From Dietzia sp. JS16-p6b (GTDB taxonomy: Bacteria > Actinomycetota > Actinomycetes > Mycobacteriales > Mycobacteriaceae), in the NCBI RefSeq assembly GCF_003052165.1, contig NZ_CP024869.1, forward strand, positions 496,001 to 560,000: DNA of 64,000 nt, given 5' to 3'. Position numbers and translations under genes: made by a program. Position 1 is the stretch's first letter. Each line of letters starts with the position of its first letter. The notes under the pieces are model-generated. The model was not told the origin of the DNA, searched no databases, and saw only the letters and a program-made list of their open reading frames with translations. Shown here piece after piece: positions 17,459 through 25,136 of this stretch.

Positions 17459-19048
17459 ATGGGTGCACCGGGTGGGATCCTCGCAGCCGGCGCCGCGGCA
17501 GTCGGCGCGACCTCAGCAGCGGCGCGGACGGCGGCACGGACTGCGACGCTCGCGGCGGCAGTGACGAGCCTGTCCGTCCTGGGCGCCGCGCCGTCCACCG
17601 CCCAGTCGGCCGCACCGCCCGGGCTGGGCCCCGCCGGTACCTCCACGGTCCACGGGGACGTGGCGTCCACCGACACGATGCCCGGTCGCGGGCCGGGAGC
17701 GAACCCCGCCGTCGTGGGCGCCCTGACCGGGGCCACGTGTTCCACCGTCTTCGTCGGGACCGACGGCATGCCCGTCGCCCTGTGCACCTCGTACGTGGGA
17801 CTCCATCCGCCGACCCCGCTCGCGCCGACGGTGAAGCTCTTCCACCCCGAGACCGCGGCGGTGCTGGCGGAGGTGCAGTTGGCCAAGGGCGCACTGCTCG
17901 GTGGGGTGTACGGCTACCTCGACGAGCGCGACCGGGTGGTGGTGGCCGACGGCAACCGCAGGCTCCTCGCCGTCGGGCACCATCGCGACCCGGACGGAAC
18001 CTGGCGGATGTCGGTCGAGGTCCTGGCCGACCTCTCGGCGGGCGTCCCGGACGGGGACGCGGTGACCGGCCTGATCCCCGCCTTCGACGGACGGATCTGG
18101 TTCGCGACCTCCGACGGGGTGGTGGGAACCGTTCTCCCCGGCGACGACGACACCGTGCGCACCCTCGCCCTGCCGGCAGGGGAGAGGATCACCAACGGGC
18201 TGACCGTCCGGCCGGGTGGTGCGTCGGTGATCACGACCCGTGCGCTCTACGAGGTCGACGCGGCGCCCGACGGGAGCCCGCAGGTGCGGTGGCGGCACGG
18301 CTACGAGGTGGGCCCGGCACGCAAGCCCGGCCTGCTGGCTCACGGTTCCGGAACCACGCCCACCTACTTCGGCCCGGGTGACTCGCTGGTGGCGATCACC
18401 GATGACGCCGAGCATCCCGATCTGATCGTCCTGCGTCGCGGCGACGGTTCGGAGGTGTGCAGGATGCCGGCGTTCGCCACGTCACTCGCACCGGCCTCCG
18501 CCGCCCCGGACGGTGTGGTGATCGAGGGGCCGGCGGCCACGGAGAACTCGATCATCGCGGTCGGTGATGCGTTGGTGCTGGTCAACACGTACGGGTACGA
18601 GTACCCGCCGTTCGCCGTCGACGGCCCGGCCGTGCCCGCGTCCGCCCCGTACACGGGGGGAATGACCCGCATCGACGTGCGGAGCGACGGGGCCGGGGGA
18701 GTGGGGGGTGCCTGCTCACGGGCATGGACCTCACTCGCACGCACCGCCTCGTTGCCCAAGCTCACCACGGGTGACGGGCAGATTCACGCCCTGGCATACG
18801 GCCCCTCGGGGGTGCATCCCGCCCTGGATCAGGGGCTGGCGCAGAAGTTCGGTCTGGTAGACGTGACCTCGACGGATGTGGAGACCGGCGTGGAGGTGGC
18901 CCGTTCCTTCGTCGGCGTGGCCCCGCTGGACGAGCCGATGGAGCTCACCGGGACCATCGTCTCCCGCGGCGACGGGGCAGGAGTGATGTGGCAACCCACC
19001 CTCACCCGGATGCTCCGGATCGGGCCGACGACCGAGGGCTCGCGGTGA
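17459..19048 (+). CDS. Exported protein of unknown function, beta-propeller-like
   Basis: A 529-residue protein with an Ala-rich N-terminus ending in APSTAQS, consistent with a Sec signal (about 50 residues, longer than usual). The mature part has recurring blocks of the kind seen in beta-propellers (for example GYLDERDRVVVADGNRRLLAV, IPAFDGRIWFATSDGVVGTV, GLTVRPGGASVITTRALYEVD), spaced roughly 45-60 residues apart. Several Cys pairs could form disulfides. I do not recognise a named family; distant similarity to SMP-30/gluconolactonase-like folds is possible. It stops 1 nt before the end of the convergent stress-protein gene. Confidence 0.7.
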   Translation: MGAPGGILAAGAAAVGATSAAARTAARTATLAAAVTSLSVLGAAPSTAQSAAPPGLGPAGTSTVHGDVASTDTMPGRGPGANPAVVGALTGATCSTVFVGTDGMPVALCTSYVGLHPPTPLAPTVKLFHPETAAVLAEVQLAKGALLGGVYGYLDERDRVVVADGNRRLLAVGHHRDPDGTWRMSVEVLADLSAGVPDGDAVTGLIPAFDGRIWFATSDGVVGTVLPGDDDTVRTLALPAGERITNGLTVRPGGASVITTRALYEVDAAPDGSPQVRWRHGYEVGPARKPGLLAHGSGTTPTYFGPGDSLVAITDDAEHPDLIVLRRGDGSEVCRMPAFATSLAPASAAPDGVVIEGPAATENSIIAVGDALVLVNTYGYEYPPFAVDGPAVPASAPYTGGMTRIDVRSDGAGGVGGACSRAWTSLARTASLPKLTTGDGQIHALAYGPSGVHPALDQGLAQKFGLVDVTSTDVETGVEVARSFVGVAPLDEPMELTGTIVSRGDGAGVMWQPTLTRMLRIGPTTEGSR

Positions 19049-19049
19049 C

Positions 19050-19904
19050 TCAGTCGGTGGGGCGGACCACGGCGACAGCGCACGGCGCGGTCTGGAGCAG
19101 GCGTCGACTGACCGATCCCAGCAACAGTCCGGCGAACCCGCCGTGCCCGCGTGACCCGGTCACCAGGAGTGCGGCCCCCGAGGCCTCGGTGGCGATGGTC
19201 GTGGCGGGTTCACCGACGACGAGGACCAGGTCGACGGGCACTCCCGGATGGCGGGCCTCATGTGGGGCGAGGGCGTCGGTGACGGCCTTCTCGTCCTCGG
19301 CGAGGACATCCTCCGCGAGCTGATCGAGGTCGAACAGCGACGCGCCCGGCAGGCGGGGGGCCTCGACGGAGTGGACGACACGCAGAGTGGTGCCACGGCG
19401 TTCGGCCTCGGCGAAGGCGAACGCCGCGGCCGGGTCCCCGGCCTCGGACCCGTCGGCGGCCAGCACCACCGGGCCGCTGTCGTGGCCCTCCGGCGTGCGC
19501 GGGGTGATCACGAGGACGGGGCACCTGGCGTGTTCGACCACCCCGGCCGAGGTGGATCCCATGGCGAAGTCCTCGCGGGCCGTCAGGCCGCGGCTGCCCA
19601 CCACGATCGCCGAGGCGTACCCCGTGGTCTCGACGAGCGCGCCGACGGGACTGTCGGCCACGACGCGGTAGGTCGTGGGGACCTGTCCGACGAGGTCGGC
19701 CAGTTGGTCCCGCATGGCGCCCTCGACGTTCGCGCGGGCGGTCTCGTCGAAGGCGACGACCCGACCGACGGCGCGGTCGGCGGAGATCACCTCGAGAGTC
19801 GTGTGATGGTCACGTGCCCAGGTCGCGGCCCAGGAGACGGCCCGGCGGGCATCCCGCGACCCGTCGTAGCCGCACACGACCGGTCCGGTGGCGGTCTCCG
19901 TCAT
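19050..19904 (-). CDS. Tandem-domain universal stress protein
   Basis: A 284-residue protein with two UspA domains. Each ends in the ATP-binding motif G-x2-G-x9-G-S/T: GSRGLTAREDFAMGST in the first (about residues 110-125) and GSRGHGGFAGLLLGS in the second (about 255-270). N-terminal VVCGYDGSRDARRAVSWAA is the usual first strand and Asp. Mycobacterial relatives bind ATP and are induced by hypoxia and redox stress. The start ATG has AGGAGG 5 nt upstream. It is divergent from furA, 152 nt away, so the two could share control by redox signals. Confidence 0.92.
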   Translation of the reverse strand: MTETATGPVVCGYDGSRDARRAVSWAATWARDHHTTLEVISADRAVGRVVAFDETARANVEGAMRDQLADLVGQVPTTYRVVADSPVGALVETTGYASAIVVGSRGLTAREDFAMGSTSAGVVEHARCPVLVITPRTPEGHDSGPVVLAADGSEAGDPAAAFAFAEAERRGTTLRVVHSVEAPRLPGASLFDLDQLAEDVLAEDEKAVTDALAPHEARHPGVPVDLVLVVGEPATTIATEASGAALLVTGSRGHGGFAGLLLGSVSRRLLQTAPCAVAVVRPTD

Positions 19905-20004
19905 GGCGTCCTCCTGCGGGTTCGGCGTCGTGGATCAGCCTAGTCGGCGGGCGCGGGGGCGGAAACGAGAGTCGATGCCCGCCGATCGGCATCGTTACCA
20001 AAGC

Positions 20005-20049
20005 GGAACCAGTCCTTTTCTGGACTAGTTCCAATTAGTTGGCTACAGT
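20005..20049 (+). promoter_or_regulatory. furA promoter with overlapping operator
   Basis: An 11-bp inverted repeat with one mismatch (GGAACCAGTCC 20005-20015, GGACTAGTTCC 20022-20032, loop TTTTCT) overlaps a -35 TGGACT (20021-20026). After a 17-bp spacer, the -10 TACAGT (20044-20049) lies 7 nt before the furA ATG. The A/T-rich block upstream of furA matches the position of the FurA autoregulatory box in mycobacteria and Streptomyces. CCAA-TTAG-TTGG lies in the spacer. Confidence 0.75.
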
Positions 20050-20056
20050 GAACGCC

Positions 20057-20503
20057 ATGACGACGGACGTGCAGGATCCGGGAGCGCAGCTCCGGTCGGC
20101 CGGGCTGAGGGTCACCTCTCCCCGGCTGGCGGTCCTCGCCGTCGTCGACAGTCGTCCCCACATCGCGGCGGAAGACGTCGCGGTACTGGTCCGGGAGCGG
20201 CTGGGCGCGGTCTCCACACAGACCGTCTACGACGCGCTGCGTGTGTGTACCGATGTCGGCCTCATGCGACGCATCGAACCGGCCGGTTCGCCGGCGCGGT
20301 ACGAGCGTCGCACCGGGGACAACCATCACCACCTCGTGTGCCGGCAGTGTGGCCGGATCGAGGATGTCGAATGCGCGGTAGGGCACGCACCCTGCCTGCA
20401 GGCGGACCACGATCACGGCTTCCTGATCGACGAGGCCGAGGTCAACTACTGGGGCACATGTCCCGAATGTCAGGCGGGCGGCGCCCGTCTCGGTGAAGAT
20501 TGA
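20057..20503 (+). CDS. furA: Fur-family redox/metal regulator FurA
   Basis: A 148-residue Fur-family repressor. The winged-helix domain is at the N-terminus (AQLRSAGLRVTSPRLAVLAVV, with the recognition region STQTVYDALRVCTDVGLMRRI). The dimerization/metal domain has the HHHLVCRQCGRIEDVEC motif and a second CPEC pair near the C-terminus, forming a structural zinc site. It sits directly ahead of a catalase gene, the arrangement in which FurA/CatR represses its own operon until oxidation. The transcript looks leaderless: the -10 is 7 nt upstream of the ATG. Confidence 0.93.
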   Translation: MTTDVQDPGAQLRSAGLRVTSPRLAVLAVVDSRPHIAAEDVAVLVRERLGAVSTQTVYDALRVCTDVGLMRRIEPAGSPARYERRTGDNHHHLVCRQCGRIEDVECAVGHAPCLQADHDHGFLIDEAEVNYWGTCPECQAGGARLGED

Positions 20504-20552
20504 GACCTAGACCACACCGCCCATCACCCCACCACCTCGAGGAGTATCAGAC

Positions 20553-22079
20553 GTGACCACGCATCCCGCCGACCGCGGCGTACGCGACTTCCAGCCCAAC
20601 TCCGCCACCACCACCGACAGCGGACAGCCGGTTCCGAGCGATGAGTTCAGCGCCCGGCTCGGTGAGTTGGGTCCGCAGCCGATCCACGACTTCTACCTGA
20701 TCGAGAAGCTCGCCCACTTCAACCGCGAGAACGTCCCGGAGCGGCTGCCGCACGCCAAGGGCTCCGGCGCCTTCGGCGAGTTCGTCACCACCGAGGACGT
20801 CTCGGACATCACCTGCGCCGGGCTGTTCCAGAAGGGCGTGACCACCCCGATGCTCGCCCGCTTCTCCACCGTCGCCGGCGAGAAGGGCAGCCCGGACACC
20901 TGGCGCGACCCGCGCGGTTTCGCGCTGAAGTTCTACACCGACGAGGGCAACTACGACATGGTCGGCAACAACACGCCGGTCTTCTTCGTCCGCGACGCCC
21001 TCAAGTTCCCGGACTTCATTCACTCGCAGCGCCGCAAGAACGCCTCCGGCCTGCGCAACCACGCCATGCAGTGGGACTTCTGGACCCTCAGCCCCGAGTC
21101 GACCCACCAGGTCACCTGGCTCATGGGCGACCGCGGCATCCCCGCCACCTGGCGCCACATGGACGGCTTCGGCTCGCACACCTACCAGTTCATCAACGCC
21201 GAAGGCGTGCGGCACTGGGTCAAGTTCCACTTCAAGACCAACCAGGGCATCGACTTCCTCACCCAGGCCGAGGCCGACAAGCTCGCCGGGGAGAACGCCG
21301 ACTACCACCGCCAGGACCTCTACGAGTCCATCAGCAAGGGCGAGTTCCCGTCGTGGGACCTGCACGTCCAGGTGATGCCGGTCGACGAGGCGGCGACCTA
21401 CCGCTTCAACCCGTTCGACCTCACCAAGGTCTGGTCGCAGAAGGACTACCCGCTGCGCAAGATCGGCACCATGACGCTGAACCGGAACCCGCAGAACCAC
21501 CACGCCCAGATCGAGCAGGCCGCGTTCGCGCCGACCAACATCGTCAAGGGCATCGGCTTCTCGCCGGATAAGATGCTCCTCGGCCGCGTCTTCGCGTACC
21601 CGGACATCCAGCGCTACCGCATCGGCGCCAACTACCAGCAGATTCCGGTCAACCGTCCGCTCTCGCCGGTGAACTCCTACTCCAAGGAGGGCTCCATGCA
21701 GTACGAGTTCCCGCACCCGGCGCAGGCCGAGTACGCCCCCAACACCCTCGACGGCCCCGCCGCGGACAAGGCCCAGGCCTTCGACTTCGGTGACTGGGAC
21801 ACCAAGGGCTCCGAGATCTACCGTGGGGACGTCTCGCCGCACTCCGACGACACCGATCAGGCGCAGGCGACGACGCTCTACCGCGAGGTCCTCGACGACG
21901 CCGCCCGCGGTCGTCTGGCGGGCAACATCGCCGGCCACGTGAGCAAGATCGACCCGTCGGAGACCGAGCTCCTCGAGCGCGTCTACGCCTACTGGGCCGC
22001 TGTGGACCCCGGGCTGTGCGAGGCGGTCAAGGCCGGCGTCGAGTCCGGTCCGCGCGGCAACCACCGTCGCCAGGAGTGA
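20553..22079 (+). CDS. katA: Monofunctional heme catalase KatA
   Basis: A 508-residue clade-3-type heme catalase that dismutates hydrogen peroxide in the cytosol. The distal-site His lies in NVPERLPHAKGSGAFGEF, the Asn in VGNNTPVFFVRDALKFPDF, and the proximal heme-ligand Tyr in RVFAYPDIQRYRIG. It starts at a GTG with GAGGAG 8 nt upstream and lies 49 nt after furA, in the same transcription unit. In mycobacteria the furA partner is katG; here it is an unrelated monofunctional catalase, as in Streptomyces catR-catA. A strong hairpin terminator follows. Confidence 0.96.
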   Translation: MTTHPADRGVRDFQPNSATTTDSGQPVPSDEFSARLGELGPQPIHDFYLIEKLAHFNRENVPERLPHAKGSGAFGEFVTTEDVSDITCAGLFQKGVTTPMLARFSTVAGEKGSPDTWRDPRGFALKFYTDEGNYDMVGNNTPVFFVRDALKFPDFIHSQRRKNASGLRNHAMQWDFWTLSPESTHQVTWLMGDRGIPATWRHMDGFGSHTYQFINAEGVRHWVKFHFKTNQGIDFLTQAEADKLAGENADYHRQDLYESISKGEFPSWDLHVQVMPVDEAATYRFNPFDLTKVWSQKDYPLRKIGTMTLNRNPQNHHAQIEQAAFAPTNIVKGIGFSPDKMLLGRVFAYPDIQRYRIGANYQQIPVNRPLSPVNSYSKEGSMQYEFPHPAQAEYAPNTLDGPAADKAQAFDFGDWDTKGSEIYRGDVSPHSDDTDQAQATTLYREVLDDAARGRLAGNIAGHVSKIDPSETELLERVYAYWAAVDPGLCEAVKAGVESGPRGNHRRQE

Positions 22080-22117
22080 CGACGCCGTAGTCCGGCGAGG
22101 CCGGCACGGCTGGTGCG

Positions 22118-22154
22118 AAGGGCCCGATCCCGCGACCGGCGGGGTCGGGCCCTT
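22118..22154 (+). terminator. katA terminator hairpin
   Basis: Arms AAGGGCCCGATCCC (22118-22131) and GGGGTCGGGCCCTT (22141-22154) form a 14-bp stem with one G-U pair and a 9-nt loop, 39 nt after the katA stop. It has the A-run/T-run edges of an intrinsic terminator. Confidence 0.85.
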
Positions 22155-22217
22155 CCCGTGCGTGGGGTCGCGCCACCGCCGGGACTGAACGGTCGCGCCA
22201 CCGCCGGGCCCGGGTCG

Positions 22218-22254
22218 CTTGCGCGCCCGGAATGGACCATTGCGGCAGCGCAAG
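22218..22254. repeat. Short palindrome between convergent genes (family 2, copy 1)
   Basis: Centred on 22236: outer arms CTTGCGC (22218-22224) and GCGCAAG (22248-22254) enclose AATGG-A-CCATT (22231-22241). The central GGAATGGACCATTG block recurs at 56070-56082 as GGAATGGTCCATTG, again inside a GC-rich palindrome between convergent genes. It may be a second terminator for the convergent katA/phosphotransferase pair or a protein-binding site. Confidence 0.6.
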
Positions 22255-22266
22255 TCATCGACGAGC

Positions 22267-22358
22267 GGGCAGAGGCGGCGCGCAACCCAGCCGGGGCGGG
22301 CAGAGGCGGCGCGCAACCCGGCTGGGGTGGCCGGGGCGTCGCGCAACCCGGCTGGGGT
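22267..22358. repeat. Three 30-31 bp tandem repeats
   Basis: Units 22267-22297, 22298-22328 and 22329-22358 share the core CGCGCAACCC(A/G)GC(C/T)GGGG; a partial fourth unit follows and merges into the end of the phosphotransferase gene. The array sits just past that gene's stop on the minus strand. It looks like a GC-rich minisatellite that may vary in copy number. It lacks the spacers of a CRISPR array. Confidence 0.75.
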
Positions 22359-22375
22359 GGCCGGGGCGGCCGGGG

Positions 22376-23437
22376 TCAGCCGCTGCGGACCACGGCGAGG
22401 GCGTCGTGGTCCGCGATCGCCCGACAGGCTCGCCGCATGAGCAGGGCGAACATCGCGTCGCCGCGCTCGGTGCGGGTGCCGTACATCCATCCGAAGATCC
22501 CGAGCACCGGGGTCTGGAGCAGCCCGTAGACGTAGTCGTCCCAGCAGGTCTCGAGGGAGTAGTCGTCCACCCCGAACCCGGTGAGTGCGCGGTGATAGTC
22601 GGCCACGATCCCCCGCTCGGCGGCCCGGCGGTCGGCGACATCCAGGCTGGAGCCGAGGAAGCCGCCGAGGTCGCGCCCGGGAAGCCCCACGGCGAGGGTC
22701 TGCCAGTCGCAGGCCAGGGACGGCCGCTGGCCGGAGGGGTCGATCAGCATGTTGTCGGCGCGGTAGTCGGCGTGGAGCAGGGCGTAGCGCTCGGACCGCC
22801 CGTTGGCCCAGTCGGCGATCAGCGGTGCGATCTCGGACAGGATCCGCTGCTCGTCGTGGTCGAGCCGATCCCCCAACTCGGAGAGGAACGCCTCCAGCGC
22901 CGGCCCGCCGAGCTCCTGCAGGGTCACGTTGTCCTCGACCGACGGGCAGGAGAGCCCGTCGATGCCGCGCAACTGCGGATCGCACCAGCGTGGTCCGTGC
23001 AGTCCGGCCAGGTTGATCGCGCAGTCGCGGGCGTCCTCGATCGTCAGCCCGGTGAGCTGGTCTCCCTGGACCAGCGGCGACACGTCGTCGAGCACGAGCG
23101 TGAAGTCGCCCTCCCGCTCCCCGAGGGCCGCGAACCGCGCCCGGGGGACCCGCACGGCGACGGTCGGCGCCAGGTCCCGGTAGAACAGCACCTCGCTCCG
23201 GTAGACGCCGTGCAGGAGCGGACGCATGCCCTCGTCGGGGTTGGGGAGCTTGACGAACAACGTGGGGGGCAGCCCGTCACCGTCCACGTGGACGACCACG
23301 CAGCAGCCGATCTGGCCGGTCCCCACGGCCTCGGTCCGCGCGGACCTGACCTCCGTGCCGAGCGCGGCGGTGAGCCACTGCGCCGTCACCTCCTGCGGTG
23401 TGCAGACCACGGAGGCGCTGGAATCGACACCGGTCAT
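22376..23437 (-). CDS. APH/EcKinase-like phosphotransferase
   Basis: A 353-residue kinase-fold protein. It shows a Lys-bearing strand (LPPTLFVKLPNPDEG), the catalytic loop LLHADYRADNMLID (HxDxxxxN intact, about residue 237) and the metal-binding Asp in LACDWQTLAVGLPGRDLGGF. This places it in the aminoglycoside-phosphotransferase/ecdysteroid-kinase-like group. Its start overlaps the stop of the upstream flavin oxidoreductase by 4 nt (ATGA), so they form one unit. Mycobacterial genomes often pair these two families in lipid or sterol gene neighbourhoods, but the substrate is unknown. Confidence 0.85.
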   Translation of the reverse strand: MTGVDSSASVVCTPQEVTAQWLTAALGTEVRSARTEAVGTGQIGCCVVVHVDGDGLPPTLFVKLPNPDEGMRPLLHGVYRSEVLFYRDLAPTVAVRVPRARFAALGEREGDFTLVLDDVSPLVQGDQLTGLTIEDARDCAINLAGLHGPRWCDPQLRGIDGLSCPSVEDNVTLQELGGPALEAFLSELGDRLDHDEQRILSEIAPLIADWANGRSERYALLHADYRADNMLIDPSGQRPSLACDWQTLAVGLPGRDLGGFLGSSLDVADRRAAERGIVADYHRALTGFGVDDYSLETCWDDYVYGLLQTPVLGIFGWMYGTRTERGDAMFALLMRRACRAIADHDALAVVRSG

Positions 23438-24558
23438 GACTGTGGGTCCTTCCGCAGGTGGAGTCGTCCGGGGTTGGGGGCGAGGTGGTCGAACCGGCGC
23501 GGATCACGCCGTCGGCGCCAGGCCGCCAGGACCGGGGCGAGCTCGTCGGGGGTGGCACCGTGCAGGACGACCGAGTCCGCACCGAGCGCGAGCTGCCCGT
23601 CGATGCGGTCCGCACAGTGGTCGGCGCTACCGACCGCCGCGCAGGCCAGCCACTCGTCGGGCAGGACCTCGCGGGCGTGGCGCAGGATGTCCAGGTCGTC
23701 GGTCGCGTCGAGCGCCCCGGAGTGCGCGGACAGACGCTCATCCGCGCGGAACCGCTCCAGGCCCGCCGGATCCCACCCGTTCACCCGGACCAGGACGTCG
23801 CCGTATCCGGTGAGGTAGGTGGCCAGGCGGCCGACGAGCTTGCGCAGGCGCGCGGTCTCGTCGAGCGAGTCCTCGATGGTGGCCATGACCGACCAGATGC
23901 GCACCTGCGCCGGATCCCGGCCCGCCCGCTCGGCGGCCTCGCGGACCAGCCGGACGGATCTGGCGACGGCCGCGTCGGACATGAAGGTGTGCAGGACCAC
24001 GCCGTCGGCGATCCGACCGGCGAGCCGGAGCGAGTTGTCGCCCATGGCCATGAGCAGAATCGGGATGTCCTCGTCGAACGTCGAGTCCTGCACGAGGTAG
24101 GGGTAGCTGCCCGCCGGGCCGTCGTGGCCCACCACGGATCCGCCCCGCCACAGCGTGCGGTAGATGCCGATGGCGTCCTCGAGTTGTGCGGACGTGACAT
24201 GCGGCAGTCCCATGATGTCGAACAGCAGCGGGATGCCGCGGCCCAGCCCGAACGCGTACCTGCCGCCGGACATCCTGTGCAGCGTGGTGGCCATCGTCGC
24301 GGTGACGAGCGGGTGCCGGGTGTTGTGGTTGGTCGCGGCGGTCCCCACTCCGATCCGGGTGGTCGCGGCGACCGCGGCACCCGCCATGACCGCCGCGTCC
24401 TTGAGGGCGAACCGTTCCGACAGGAGAATCGACCCGAGACCCAGCTCCTCCGCGCGGGCGGCCTCGACGATGAGGTCGGCCGGCGACGCGCTGTGGCCGG
24501 CCAGGCCGTAGCAGGCGAGCTCGGGCATGGGGGGCGGCGCGGTCTCAGCGATGGTCAT
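23434..24558 (-). CDS. LLM-class (F420/FMN) oxidoreductase, TIGR03857-like
   Basis: A 374-residue luciferase-like TIM-barrel oxidoreductase. Typical blocks are GLAGHSASPADLIVEAARAEELGLGSILLSERFA, GVGTAATNHNTRHPLVTA, GRYAFGLGRGIPLLFD and ILLMAMGDNSLRLAGRIADGVVLHTF. The pattern fits the actinobacterial F420-dependent subfamily often named TIGR03857. The start ATG (24556-24558) has AAGGG 6 nt upstream; an in-frame start 45 nt further up has no such site. A perfect 14-bp palindrome lies 38 nt upstream. It is cotranscribed with the phosphotransferase. Confidence 0.85.
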   Translation of the reverse strand: MTIAETAPPPMPELACYGLAGHSASPADLIVEAARAEELGLGSILLSERFALKDAAVMAGAAVAATTRIGVGTAATNHNTRHPLVTATMATTLHRMSGGRYAFGLGRGIPLLFDIMGLPHVTSAQLEDAIGIYRTLWRGGSVVGHDGPAGSYPYLVQDSTFDEDIPILLMAMGDNSLRLAGRIADGVVLHTFMSDAAVARSVRLVREAAERAGRDPAQVRIWSVMATIEDSLDETARLRKLVGRLATYLTGYGDVLVRVNGWDPAGLERFRADERLSAHSGALDATDDLDILRHAREVLPDEWLACAAVGSADHCADRIDGQLALGADSVVLHGATPDELAPVLAAWRRRRDPRRFDHLAPNPGRLHLRKDPQS

Positions 24559-24596
24559 GTGTGCCCTTCGGCGGGAGGGGGGCGACCCGGGAGAAA

Positions 24597-24610
24597 GTGA
24601 CACGTGTCAC
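24597..24610. promoter_or_regulatory. 14-bp palindromic operator candidate
   Basis: GTGACACGTGTCAC is a perfect palindrome in the 80-nt gap upstream of the LLM oxidoreductase gene and just after the Mrp-like cluster. Its size and position fit a TetR-type operator controlling the oxidoreductase/phosphotransferase unit. No regulator gene adjoins it. Confidence 0.5.
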
Positions 24611-24638
24611 GTTACCTCGCCACCGGGGGTCGTCCGGG

Positions 24639-25136
24639 TCAGCTCCCGAAGATCCGACCCAGGCGATGCTCGAGTCCGGCCCACGCGTGGGCCGCGTCGA
24701 TGTCCTCGGCGAGCACGTGCAACTCCACCCAGTCCGAGCCCCCGCCCTCGCCCCTGCCCTCGTCCACCACCAGGGTGCCGGGCATGAGGTTGATCATCCA
24801 CAGCGCCAGGCGGCGCCCGGCCGGGGTCCCGGACCGGATCGGGAGCCGCAGCGTGCGGGGGGAGATGGGCATGCGGGGGTCCAGCGCCCGCCGGGCCACG
24901 TCGGCGCCGCCGCGCAGGAGTTGGAGAAGGAACCACCCCGCCAACTGCGGTGCCGCCCACGGTCGCCGCCCGCGCCGGTCGCGCGCCGGCGGGATCCCCC
25001 GGAGGCTCAGAGCCGTCGCCACGACGGCCGCTGCCAGCCCGTAGTACCAGAACCGCGGGTCGCCCTCGGCGAGTATCCACCACAGGAGCAGCAGCGGCAG
25101 GAACCGGACGATCCCGGAACGGGCGTAGCGGATCAC
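24639..25136 (-). CDS. mrpE: MrpE-like antiporter subunit (cluster 2)
   Basis: A 165-residue MnhE/MrpE family membrane protein. Two close N-terminal membrane segments (IVRFLPLLLLWWILAEG, FWYYGLAAAVVATALSL) are followed by a cytosolic domain with the family motif LALWMINLMPGTLVVDEG. In Mrp complexes MrpE is needed for assembly of the cation/proton antiporter. It is the last gene of the second, non-classical Mrp-like set, and its ATG overlaps the preceding stop by 4 nt. Confidence 0.85.
   Translation of the reverse strand: MIRYARSGIVRFLPLLLLWWILAEGDPRFWYYGLAAAVVATALSLRGIPPARDRRGRRPWAAPQLAGWFLLQLLRGGADVARRALDPRMPISPRTLRLPIRSGTPAGRRLALWMINLMPGTLVVDEGRGEGGGSDWVELHVLAEDIDAAHAWAGLEHRLGRIFGS

Noticed and set aside
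22267-22358. CRISPR-like array
   Set aside because: Units are directly adjacent without unique spacers, and no cas genes are present.
20547-22985. A long minus-strand frame opposite katA
   Set aside because: It mirrors the codon structure of katA and shows no protein-family pattern; it is a shadow of the real gene.
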